Source: Anarhynchus alexandrinus
Lineage: Eukaryota; Chordata; Aves; Charadriiformes; Charadriidae
Direction of reading: 5' to 3'
DNA length: 64,000 bases
Assembly: GCA_008711295.1 (NCBI GenBank)
Contig: VUYV01000061.1
Coordinates: 3,437,981-3,501,980 of the forward strand
Position numbers and translations under genes: made by a program
Shown: piece after piece, positions 25,323-36,849 of the stretch
How positions within the stretch are numbered: the stretch's first letter is position 1
Layout of the letters: every line of letters begins with the position of its first letter
Notes under the pieces: generated by a model
The model's input: only the letters and a program-made list of their open reading frames with translations
What the model was told of the DNA's origin: nothing
Database searches by the model: none

Positions 25323-27589
25323 CCATGTGCCTGAGGGGGCTGGAGAGCCACACCAACTTTTACCAAGTTTGGGGAGTTAGAACAGAGCAGTGATTAACAA
25401 AATACTATGTTGATTTTGTTTGGAAGCTAGCAAAGATTACTGAGGTTTTCTTTTCTTTCAAAAAAAAAAAAATCCTAGCAACAGCAATCTGTAGTTAGAG
25501 TCCAATTTCATAGCCATAATGCTGTGATTCTTCTTCCTTATTTCTCAAGAATAATGCAGTTATTTGAAAGCATACTGTAATTCAAAATCAATTGCTTTTG
25601 AGCATTATGCAAAACTTTTTCAGGGCTTGCTCAGTTTTACTACACTTCTGTCTGTTCCATTGTGCTGCATTAGTGTTTGGGAACTGAAACATGCTTTAAT
25701 TCAAAATCTGCTGTGTGAAGTTGTTTATCTATTTTCTAGTGTAAACTTTCATTCTTGAAGAAAACAAAATCTAGAGATTATTTTAAACATGTTACCAGTA
25801 TAAATCCAAGCCAAATCCCCCAAAGTAAAAAATTACTATGAAAACATGCTTGGTTCATATGAGACATAGATTTTAAAATCGAGGTTGAAATGGTTAAAAA
25901 CTGTCTTAAGAATTCTTATTGCTCTAACATCCGTGGCAGCTACCTGAAAAGTGCAGTTTTATCTATATGGAAGTTCACGTATTTATTTTGTGTTGTGAAG
26001 TTTTCATGTTTGCTCAGTGTGATGAAAAGACATGTGCAAAGCTAATGTCACTGGGCTGTGTCTTCAGTGGAATTAACTGTGACCAAATGGATGTCACGAG
26101 TCTATATGTTAGTGTAGCTCAAACGAGAGGATACACAATGTGAAATGGTACTGTAACAGCACCAGACGATGACACCAGTCCATGTTTCTTCACATGCAAG
26201 TGAACTTGCTTCCCTCTGTTCCCCCATATGCTCGGAAATGTAGACTAGTTTCCAATGTAAGGAAGAAATCAAATGGTGAGTACGGCTGCTCCCTTCAGCA
26301 GTAAAAGCTCTAGGATCTGTCCCTAGAAATCTTGCCGGAACATAGGAAGGAGACTCCTTTGAAGGCACAGCAGCTTAAAATGCATGGTTTAAATAAGACT
26401 GATTACTCAATAATTTTGTAAATAAAACCTACCAACACTTTTAATTTATGCCATGAAAATGTACCTGAGTATAATCTTTGCTCATGGGAAGACAATTTTG
26501 TTAGTTTAAAAAAAAAACAAAACGTAATCCTGGGAGTAAGGCGAGTCCAGAGGAAAGGAAGGCAGGAGAAAAATTAGAATGAAACAGTGTTGGGGCAGCA
26601 TCTTTGTATTTGAGTAGCTGACTGATCCTATCACTGAATAAAAAATCTGTTGCTCACGCTGCTCTTTCCCCTCATAATTTCCCCACACACGTGTATTTAT
26701 TAGGCTATGTAGCTTTATGGTATAACATTGACATCAGAGATTACATGTGAGTGCTGAGACGAGTTCAGCTCCCACAGTGGCATCATGGCACAAAGCATCT
26801 GTAGCAACTGCACCGTTGACCAGCCCAGAAGCTGAGGATGTGTTACTGGCACATTAAAGAGTTGCTCAGAAGAAGTAGATTATAGCAGGTGTTTTCTCAG
26901 ATGTAATCTAGCACATCCATTACAAAAGCTTGCCTGACTCAGTGCAGGGAATTGTCCAGAGTTGTTTATAAAAATGATAATTTACTTACATTCTGATGTA
27001 AAAGTGGAATAATGCCATTGAAAGTTGTATATCTTGTCCATTAAGGTAGTTTGATTTTTATGTAGTAGAAATTGCATTACTGTTTTATCTCTCTGCATAG
27101 TAACTTTCATTTAAATCAGCAGTAATGGCAGAAGAAGCATTGCCATCTATGTAAATTTCCTGTGTCGGTTTTGTAAAGATAAAATAACTGTTAGTGCTGG
27201 CACAAAGTACGTCTTAAGGCCAAACAGGTAATGAGTAGATCCCCTAATTTACTGTTCACTCCTATGATTCATAGATGTGACTTACACCATAAGTACTAGT
27301 TGTCTGGTTAACTGTTCTCTGGCCATATTTAGATTTCAATTATTATGAAAAAGCGAGTCAAAGAAGGTCTTTTTTTTTTCCTCTCAAATCTGTAATATGT
27401 GTCTTTTACTGTTAATTAGAGGTCAATTTATCTTAAATTCTCTTCCACTCCACTGCTCCTAGAATACCACTCCATAACAATGGGAAAAAAAGGCCTATTA
27501 ATCTTCAACAGCAGGAATAAAATTGCATAAAATTCCTATTATTTGCTGCTGTTGATAGTTGGGGGATAGTTGGTTTTGGGTTTTTTTCT

Positions 27590-27960
27590 ACGAGCAGACA
27601 GGATCCTTGCCAAGCATCCCCCATCTCCTTTGACACAGGAGGGTGAATGTCGCTATTGTGAGCAGCGCAGGGTTTCGGAAACCGCTACTGCCGGGTACGT
27701 CTCGTCTCCGTTATCCTTCTCCCTGCTCCCGTGCAGCTGATGTAGCTGTGTTGAGACCTGACCGCAGAGGGATCAGCTCTGCCACAGAGGAGAGATTTGC
27801 CGAAGGGGACTTGCATAAGTCTCAGGGCTTTATGGTAGTGCTGCTGCTGCTGTTTGCCCGAGCGTGATGGACGAAAGGGAAAGACTCTTCTCTTTTTGCA
27901 TAGTGAGGTTATGCAAACTGGGTAGTCCCACAACAGCGGCCTCTCTGGGCTCTGTAGTTT
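27590..27960. other. CpG-rich patch in AT-rich intergenic DNA
   Basis: By hand count 27601-27960 is about 54% G+C with about 15 CpG dinucleotides, densest at 27651-27875. This contrasts sharply with flanks that are nearly CpG-free. No repeat family was recognised. Overlapping open frames on both strands (27643-27867 +, 27685-27933 -) have no recognisable domain. It could be a promoter or first exon of an unannotated transcript, or an unrecognised repeat. Confidence 0.45.
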
Positions 27961-28263
27961 ATCTTCATAGAAGACATTTGCTCTGTCAGCTGTGACAGCT
28001 TTCCATTTCTCCTGGCTGGACTATAAGCGCAGAATAGATAGCTGCTTTTCCCTGCTGGTTTTTCTGTCTCAAAAAGAAAGAAATATCGTGCTTGTGAGCT
28101 TTTTTCTAATTTTTTTTGTTAACTTCATTTTTAAAGTGCTCTTGATCATGTTATTGTTAGAAAATAAAGAAATTACAGCAAAGGGGAGAAAAAACAAGGC
28201 AGAAGTCTAAAAATTAGTGAACTACCAAGGCAGAGTTCTGAAAAATAATCACCTAGTGAGGAT

Positions 28264-28386
28264 NCCAAAGCTACATTTTTCACACGGGGAGAGATTCCAG
28301 TCACTCTCCCTTGGGATGAAACAAATGATACTGCAGCATATTTACACACAAAAAAAAAAAAAAAAAANNNNNNNNNNNNNNNNNNN
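28264..28386. other. Assembly ambiguity: single N at 28264 and N run 28368-28386 after poly(A)
   Basis: One unknown base lies at 28264. A run of 19 Ns follows a 17-19 bp A homopolymer (from about 28350), which suggests assembly or sequencing failure at the homopolymer. Open frames crossing it are not meaningful. Confidence 0.95.
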
Positions 28387-28611
28387 CATTTTTTTGTGAC
28401 AAAAACGCTTCAAAAAAAATCACAAGTTGAGAGTTATGCATTGTAATCAGTCTTAAATCTAATTATCAATTTTTTGTTGGTTTTTTTTTTCCCCACATTA
28501 AGAATGCTGACATTAGAGTATGTCAGGTACTTTGCTTAGAAAACAATGGCTTCAATAATTTCCTTCAGTTGAATCCAGGAACCAAAAATTTTTGAAAGGA
28601 TTTTTGAAATG

Positions 28612-29435
28612 ATCATAGAATTATAGACTGGTCTGGGTTGGAAGGGACCTTTAAAGGTCATCTAGTCCAACCACCCTGCAATGAGCAGGAACATCTTCCA
28701 CTAGATCAAGTTGCTCAGAGCCCTGTCCGACATGACCTTGAATGTATCCAGGGATGGGGCATCTACCACCTCTCTGGGCAACCTGTTCCAGTGCCTCACC
28801 ACTCTCATTATAAAAAATTTCCTTATAGCTAGTCTGAATCTACCCTCTTTTAGTTTAAAACCATTACCCCTTGTCCTATTGTAACAGGTCCTACTAAAAA
28901 GTCTGTCCCCATCTTTCTTTTAAGTCCCCTTTAAGTATTTAAAGACCACAATAAGGTGTCCCCAGAGCCTTCTCTTCTCCAGGCTGAACAACCCCAACTC
29001 TCTCAGCTTGTCCTCACAGAAGAGGTGTTCTATCCGTCGGATCATTTTTGTGGCCCACCCACTCCAACAGGTCCATGTCTCCTGTGCTGAGGCCCCCAGA
29101 GCTGGATGCAGTACTCCAGGTGGGGTATCACCAGAGTAAAGGGGCAGAATCACCTCCCTCAACCTGCTGGCCACACTTCTTTTGATGCAGCCCAGGATTC
29201 ATCCACTAGTACCCCCAAGTTCTTCTCAGCAGGGCTGCTCTTAACCCCTTTGCCCCCCAGCCTGTATAGATACCGGGGGTTGCCCCCACCCTGGTGCAGA
29301 GCCCTGCATTTGGCCTTGTTGAACCTCATGAGGTTCACATGGGCCTACTTCTTGAGCTTGTCCAGGTCTGTCTGAATAGCATCCTGTCCCTGGGCATGTC
29401 AACTGCACCACTCAGCTTGATGTCATCAAATGACT
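28612..29435 (-). mobile_element. CR1 LINE, 5'-truncated, about 820 bp
   Basis: The + strand starts ATCATAGAATTATAGACTGG, then GGTTGGAAGGGACCT and the antisense of the ORF2 C-terminal half. A reversed FADD-type box (GATGTCATCAAATGA) lies near 29418-29432, where similarity ends. It is interrupted by stops and indels. The open frame 28920-29174 on the minus strand is a remnant of ORF2. Confidence 0.92.
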
Positions 29436-30059
29436 ACCATATCAAAACACTGCAGTGAAATTTCCAGAGCTCCCTGATTTTTTTCATAGCTATGTTGCTA
29501 AGAAATGAGATAAATTATCAGTTTCAAGGTGAGTTTAGGTCTGAAATCATCCCAACTGAAAGTTAAGAGACATTTAGTAAGAATATCAGCTGCAGTTAGG
29601 CAGAGATATGTGATCCAATGTTATGTTACATCCTGGCTTAAGTTATTTGTCAGAGCTGAAATACTTCCCAGGTTTTCACAGCCCACCTCATAGACTGTTT
29701 GTAGCTTTACAATTTCCCACTCAACAGTGCATGTTTGGAAGGTGCGAGCTGAATTTTTTTTTCCCATTGCTGAAATATAAAATAGTGTTTAGGAACTAAC
29801 TTTACGTACATGTAAGGTACGTACATTAAACATTACTGGTTCAGAAATGGATAATGACTTAGAATAGTTGTATACACAAAGTTCTTTAAACTGTCACTTG
29901 AATGATAGTCAAAGCAAGCCAATTATATCAGGTATTAGTTGGGGGAGAATGGAAAGATATAGAGAAAAAAACCCAAAGAACATAATTTACGTCACTGTAT
30001 AAGCACATGCTGCTCCTTCTCTTTGCTGATCTCTGTGTCTTCCCTGTTTCCAAAGAGTA

Positions 30060-30230
30060 TTAAAGTTACAGGAAGGGATGATGAGGATGATCAAAGGTAA
30101 TATTGATTCATATGAAGAAGATAAACAGGTTGGGATGCTCAGTCCTTTAGTAAAGGCGATAAGTGGTGATATAAGAGTATGATAAAATCGTAAGTGCCTT
30201 AGAGAAAATGAACATCAGTTTTTCAAATCC
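30060..30230 (+). mobile_element. Probable ancient CR1/L3-type LINE fragment
   Basis: The segment contains GGATGATGAGGATGATCAAAG, then CATATGAAGAAGATAAACAG, TTGGGATGCTCAGTC, and GATATAAGAGTATGATAAAAT. This order resembles the RMIxG.. / YEERLR.LGLFSLE tail of old CR1/L3 elements. Divergence is high and limits are uncertain. Confidence 0.4.
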
Positions 30231-32832
30231 CCTTGAGTTCTGGAGGAGCAATTTCACATGCCACTGAAGATATTAATCAACTCACTATAAGAACAGCAAC
30301 ATATCTAAAATGGGACATGTTGAACCAAAGGCACCGATGTCCATTGGGCTTTGCCTTTACCCTATGGCAGACTGTAACAGCTGTCATTTAGTAAAAGGCA
30401 TTATGCCTAATCAGTGCTATCTAGCAGACACTACCTGCCAAATAATAAAGAAGGAAACAAATGAGAATGATGAACAGTTATGAGAATAGTTACTTTTTCT
30501 GCTTGTCCAGTGCAACATGTTCTTCAATGTATGATCTAATTGTAGTGGTAATCTGAGCTCTTCCCTCTGAATCTTCCCAGACCAGATACTGTCTTTAAAT
30601 GAGGTACTGTCATTTCTTCCCTAAAGTAAATTCAGAAGGTCAACACATGGACTACACACACAAAAACCCACAGCCATTAATGACATTAATAAGACTGCCT
30701 CTTTTTGCAGAAAATTATTTCCTGTAGCTATGCTTCTAGGCATTACTCAGGTGTCTTGCTCCAGAAAAAGACTCCCAGTCTTCTTTGAGCTATAAAAGCA
30801 TATGGCAGATTCTGACTTTGCTCTTTGAAGCTGTTGGAGAGAATCAAAACAGAGCTTTTACACATCCTTCCTGTCCTACAATTCACCCTTCAAGCAGCAT
30901 CTTCTCTGCAGGCTCATGACGAAATCAACACATCCTCTGAAGAAATGGTCTTGGCTACAGAGGGAGCAGGTATGACTTTCCATTATACCTCCTCTAACTA
31001 TGTCAAACTGTGATATGTTATTCCCTTTTTCAAATGTGACTTTAGTGGGGAGACTTCTTTTTCATTGAGAAGAGCCCGTTCACTGTCGTTCTGCTCTGTT
31101 AGTCAATTATCTCTTGAAAATCATCACAGCTAACAGATAATCTGCTGCACAAGTCAATTCTCCACAAATCTGGATCTATCCTCCACCTTCATTGCATCTC
31201 TTTTGCCACTAAGTAATTCCAGCCTTCTAAGAATTACTACAGCAGTCAGAAAGCTCCAAGGTTGCTCTTGATCTCGGTATTTCATGCGCTCAACAGATCT
31301 CTTTCAGCAGAAGACCCTTCACGTACAATTTGAGCAGCAGCAGATGGCCAACTTTATACTTCTTGGGAACTAGCAATTGACTTAGAAAGTAAATGTTTTT
31401 ACAAGTACTTCACACTGTATTATTTTCCCTCTTACACCACCTTTTCTTTGCTCTCACTCTTGTTCCTCTGGCTTGTTCCTTGAAAGAAGGCTTGTCTAGT
31501 GGAAGGTTGTCAAATGCTTTATAAAAAGTCCAAATAATCAGGCCATACATCTTGCTATTGTTGACCTTCATTGTAAATTCTTGAAAGGGAAGCCTAGTGT
31601 TAGGCAAGGACTCCTGGGGGGCTTATTGCCCTTTCTTTTTATTGGCTGAATATTAGGACTGGGAACGCCACATCTGGACCATCAGGAAAAAAGATGACAT
31701 GACCTATTGGCTGGAATTGGTATTCTGTGTACCACCTTACTTAAGGATCTCATCCAGTAGTATCAAAAAATGGATGTAAAAATAGTAAGCTTTCCTTTCG
31801 GGAAGCTTTTTGACGTTAATAGCATTTGACTGGCATAAAGGAGTCACTGATAATTTGCTTTAACATGCTTGTGAAGAAAAAGACCTTTATAGCAGTTCAA
31901 ATATAGTATTATTTTTTCATGAGGAATCATTTAATACCCCACGCCTGTTAGAACCTGTATTTTATTTCAGTCTTGGTTAAATGCTAAAAGTTTATTTGAA
32001 ACACATTTATTTGACTTTTTTATTACTGGGAAAAAGTAATTAATGCCTTTTTAACAAAAGCAATTTTTAGAGATTTTATTACTTTTTCTTTCTCCCTCTT
32101 TTCTTTTTTTTTTTTCTTTTCCCCAGAGGGCAAAATATATACATACAAAAATGTGTATCTCATACTTACTTTAATTTCATTTAAAAAAGAAGTCTGTGGG
32201 TAACTGCACTTACCACCATCTACCAGATCCCATAATGGAAATAGTATAATGTCATAGTGACTGTGCTGGCAATGTTAGAACTAACTTGAATTTATTGTTA
32301 GCCTTGCTAACACTAGGAAATACTGCAAATCTCATCTGGAAACTCTCTCTTACAATTTCCAGACCTAAAAGCTTTCAATAGCTGCCAAACTCCTTTACTT
32401 CTTAGAGTCAAACCTCAAAATTTTCTCATTTGGCATTTGCTCACTTCAAATTAAGTACATTTCTTCAATGTGCATAGCATGTATCTAGGGACAAGGCCAA
32501 GTTCAGCTGGGGTCAAATCCTGTTTATGTCCCCACAAGGATCATGCAGAGAAAGGAGACCGATCTGTCCCTAGAATTGTTAAGAGTTAGTTGTTTTTATT
32601 TAGCCCTTTTGGGGTCCTTATTTTCTTTAGGGAGTCATTTATAAGACCAAATGTGAGTGTCAATGCATGGAAGAGAAGAAAGATTGGTACTGCCTTCAGA
32701 TTTGCTTTTTAGTACACATTTTTAGGAAGTTGTTTCTTCAGATACAGGACTCTACCTACGAAATAATTGTTAAATTTTCTTTAAAGACTTTTTTTTTTTC
32801 CCCCTGATCATGCCCCTTACTATTTCCCATTT

Positions 32833-32850
32833 GCTTGCTTGCTTGCTTGG
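32833..32850. repeat. (TTGC)n microsatellite, about four units
   Basis: GCTTGCTTGCTTGCTTG-type short tandem repeat in intergenic sequence. Confidence 0.7.
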
Positions 32851-33844
32851 AGTGGAGTGACCAAAGGTGTTTCACACGGTGACGGTGCTGTTTTACACCA
32901 GTTTGTTCTTAGGATTTATTCTTTCTTCTGCTAGTCTGTAGTCCACTAGAAAATACTGATTTGGCATGCAGATATAGAAAAGTTTCTGAGGTGTCATTGC
33001 ACAAAAGTGTCAGTGTCTTCCTGCACTCTGTAGATTTAGGTATACTGATTATAGTATCTCCGGGACATCAGAATTTTTCATAATCATTTTTGAGGGAAAA
33101 GTATGAAACTTCTTTTCAATGTAATTAAAAGGTAATTCCATTATTCTTTTAATTTTATTTGAGTTTGCAGGGTTAGGATCAGGTTTATGATTAATGCTCT
33201 CTCTGAAGGCAGTGTCTAATGAAAATTTTCAGTAGACAAGGATAATGCTGTGGTTACTAACTTCAGAATGAGAAGAGGTGAATCTGGAAGGGCTGTGGTA
33301 GTGACTACTGTTGGGTGAACACTAGATGACAGAACAAACAGAATATTACATGAATGTGTTTGCTGCCCAGAAGATAAATTTTAGCTTCTTTTCCTTAGAA
33401 AAGAGTGATCATAAATTCTCCTTTGCAATACACAAACAAGAAAGCCTTGTTTCTACACAAAAAAAAAAAAAGTAATAACTGTGGTAATTAAAGTTTTTAT
33501 TATGTGGCATATGTTCCAGATTTTGGTAAAATTAAATAATTGCCTAGTTGCCCATTTTGCTTTTAACTTGTGAAAAATACTGTGTAAGTGTTAGTGTATG
33601 AAATATTAAATGTGTGCTGTGCAATAGCTTGGAAAAACCTATCAATGTTATATTTTTATTTGAGTTCTGCTCCCAATCATATAGAAAATGCCCTAAAAAC
33701 AATTAAAAAAAACCACAACAGAATTATTTGGGAAAATTTTTATTTTTAGTTTTCATTAGAAATTAAAAAAAAATTATTTTCCTTTTTACACTTTTTAAAG
33801 TGAGAATCATAATGTGTCTGGAGAACAGAGCTCTGAAATGAACT

Positions 33845-34000
33845 CAGAGAGGTGGCAGAATTTCTTTCCTTGGAGGCATTCAAAAGTCAGCTGGACATGG
33901 TCCCGAGCAACCTGTTCTAGGTGATGCTGCTTGAGCAGAGGGTTGGACAAGGCGACCTCCAGAGATCCTTTCCAAAGTCAGCCATTCTGTGATTCTGTGA
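33845..34000 (+). mobile_element. CR1 LINE 3'-terminal fragment
   Basis: Reads as the CR1 tail and 3' UTR: CTTGGAGGCATTCAAAAG (LEVF-like), AACCTGTTCTAGGTGATGCTGC, GGTTGGACAAGGCGACC, ending ATTCTGTGATTCTGTGA. It is an older-looking subfamily than the 55.9-kb copy. Confidence 0.88.
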
Positions 34001-34634
34001 AATGGAAATCGGAATCACTGTTTGTCATTGATCTTAGATGGGTTTTAGCACGTGCCAACCCTTCTTCCTCATCTATTTCCTGTTAGAGAGTACTAGAAGA
34101 CAGTATGCATTATTCAGGGCCCACATTATTTAAATACCACTTACTGAAATGGAGCCAAGCTCTTTCTTGGGGCATCCATGTGTTGCTGTGACACAAATCA
34201 GAATAAACAACTGCTTTAGATGTGAAGCAGACACTTGTTGTTGCTATTTGATGTGAACTTCTGCCTTGCCCTTGGTGAATTCCAGAGAATAATGTCTATT
34301 AGGAATTAATAAACAGATTCTTCCCAGCTAGGAAATGCCAACAGCTAGCTAGACTCAAATTTTTGAAGGCTGAGCTATGAATTATAAGTCAATGTTTTTA
34401 TATTTTTGAAGAGTGGTGTCCCAGGAAAATGAAAGTTTGCCAAATATCCTAATAATTAGTTCATTTGGATGGGATTGTCAGGACTGTGCTGTGGCTTTTA
34501 CAGAACGTTATTAAAAGAGAAGACAGATGTTTTAAATGCTGTGAGAATATAGTGACTGTGCTCCTGTGTAATGCACAAGATGTGGATGAAGAGACATCGA
34601 TAGGGGTTTCATTGCTTTTGTTGTGTTTGGGGGA

Positions 34635-34637
34635 TTC

Positions 34638-34668
<31 letters not shown>
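34635..34668. repeat. (TTTTC)n microsatellite running into poly(T)
   Basis: Four TTTTC units followed by a T homopolymer. Long open frames on both strands here (34461-34870) merely cross this low-complexity patch. Confidence 0.9.
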
Positions 34669-36849
34669 GGTGGAGACAGGGGATATAGGGAGGAGATAAG
34701 AGCTCCAGAAAGAAGTTTGAGAGAATTGATGGGCCAAAAGTTGGTATAAATAAACTCACAAGACTTCCCTCCCCGCAAAATAGAACTGTTCTGTGTAGCA
34801 CATGCCATTTACGATTTAACTCAAAAATATAAGCAAACTGCTGCACTTGTCGAGGGTTACTACAGTCCATGCACCACTACTGTCCAACAAAACTTTATTT
34901 TAAATCATAATTGTTAGTATATTGATATTTCTTGTTGATCTGGCCCAAACCATGACATTGTTTTAGAAAACAGTTGTTGGGGTTTTTTACCATTTCCACA
35001 TTTGTGAAACTTACTTCTAAGTTTTCCATGTCACTGTATTTTGTGTCTATGCATCCTGCCTGCTAATGGGTTTAGTACTTGATTTATTTCACTACAAATC
35101 TGACCTGAAAATAAATCTGTGATTAAAAGCTTCATTTTATTTCCCCATTCAGGAACAGGTAGCTGTAGGTTCATCGGGCTACTTACAAAAGAAATTTGGA
35201 TTTCACCCAACTATATTGAAACAAATGTCACTAGGAAGCCCAGTGACAGGAGAGAGAAGTCCTCTCCCTCTTGCTTTGACGCCAGGACTCTCAATAACAG
35301 GTTCTTAGCCAGTACGAAGGAAAACACTAGAGAAATCTTGGAATGATTTTTTTTTTCTGCTGTCTGTCTTTATTAGGTATCTTAAATATTTATTGTATGT
35401 TAACTGTCAGGAAAGAAAGGTTGTTGTGGCTAAGCAATGAAGAGAATCAGGATTTGAGTAGCTCCACACTTCTGACAGAAACAGACACGTTTGTTAGTGA
35501 CAGCAGGGACTGGGATAGACTGGCAGCGAGTTCTCTGATTAAGTCTGTCGTTACAATGTGATGTGGTGGCTTAAGGATAAAAGAAGAAACTCGTTCTGTG
35601 TTAGTTCCAATGAAAAGAATGATTTATGAAATGCCAGATTTTATTTTTTTTTTTGCCCATTCTCTACAATTTTTTGTGATTCAGCAGCAGAATGCAGAAG
35701 CCTTTACACAATTTGCAAGTCTTTTCCTTGTCGTCTGGTAAACGGCACTTTTGTCTCAGAAAGAACTGAAGAATCTGTCCTGAGTAAAAGTCAGTCTTGC
35801 CTTATTACCTAAATATTGCAGGACGTACCCAATAAAGATCCTTGTAAGGTAAGTGCTGCAGGTCATGTTTGCTGTAAGGTCAGATTCCTTCGCTGTGGGA
35901 TTTTTCATTGCCATTCTTGAACATCAGTCTCCCCATTGGTAGCTTGATGAGTTGCCATTGGACTGGTAGGAGAGCAAATTTCTTAATTCTTTTACCATCC
36001 TGAAAAAAAGCCCCTAAAGAGTCTAAGGAACTTTCATTTGCTTTGCAGTCAAAAAAATGACAAAGTCATGACAATACACACAGGAGCATCGTATCACTGA
36101 AGACTTCACAGCCTCGAGAAGCTGATTTCCCTGTCAAATGTAAGGAAAAGAAGTCGAGCTAATCCCCTAAATACATAATAATTAGCAAGTTCTCACATTT
36201 TTACACCTGAATTGCTGTAAAAAAATACAGAAAACGGACTAAAAAGAGCTTAAAAAAAAATCACTCTTTTCTCTGTTAATTTGGAAATGCCCTGTAATGA
36301 AGTTACTGGCAAATGAGTCTATACAGTGTCTAGTATATATATACAGAGAGGCAACAAATATTCATTACAGGAGTATTAATATTCATTCCCACTGTCACAA
36401 GGTGGCTGTGCTGTAAAATCAAATAAAAAATGGACGTCAACATGTGTGGTCCACATTTGTTATCACATGCCACTTCTGGAATCCATGGGCAGGATGTGTC
36501 GCTTCAGCTATAGATCAACGCTACAGTTGTTCTCAGCTCTCTGCACCTACCAGGACTCTTTTTATCCCTCACGCTGCTCTGCTGCAGGGTAATGGAGTTG
36601 CATTGCATGGGAAGCTTGATCCTACTCCTCTCTGGAGCCAATAGCGGGTTTAGAAAATATTTTTTTCTTTTCAGACTTCCAACTTCTTCTTGTGAAAGTG
36701 TACTGTGGACAGCAGGGGAACGGCAGAGCTGTGCTTTTGGGACTGCACAGTGATGTGCAAGGACAGAAATGCAGGACAAAAGGGGTAATGGCATTTTTGT
36801 TGGTCTAGTGAAAAGTTTCAGATCTGTTGGTCTAATTATAGTTAAATAC

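Larger units (their letters stand above)
21481..27589. other. Intergenic DNA 3' of SPOCK3
   Basis: Between the probable 3' UTR end and the CpG-rich patch I see only the two CR1 fragments listed separately, short homopolymers (A-run near 25460) and chance open frames of fewer than 100 codons outside the CR1s. AATAAA hexamers at 21800-21805 and 21898-21903 could belong to a longer SPOCK3 UTR. Confidence 0.6.
29436..36849. other. Intergenic DNA, no gene recognised
   Basis: Holds an ancient LINE-like patch, a CR1 terminus and microsatellites (listed separately). Two exon-like splice configurations (30912-30969 between AG and GTATGA; acceptor CCCATTCAG at about 35145-35153) have no recognisable protein similarity. 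Confidence 0.6.

Noticed and set aside
30912..30969. Exon-like 58-bp segment between CTCTGCAG and GTATGA
   Set aside because: Splice-like borders alone are common by chance; no partner exon or protein match.
34461..34870. Open frames of about 94-115 codons on both strands
   Set aside because: They overlap each other across a (TTTTC)n repeat; low-complexity artefact.
35119..35346. Open frame after a good acceptor CCCATTCAG
   Set aside because: No recognisable protein and no second exon; treated as chance.
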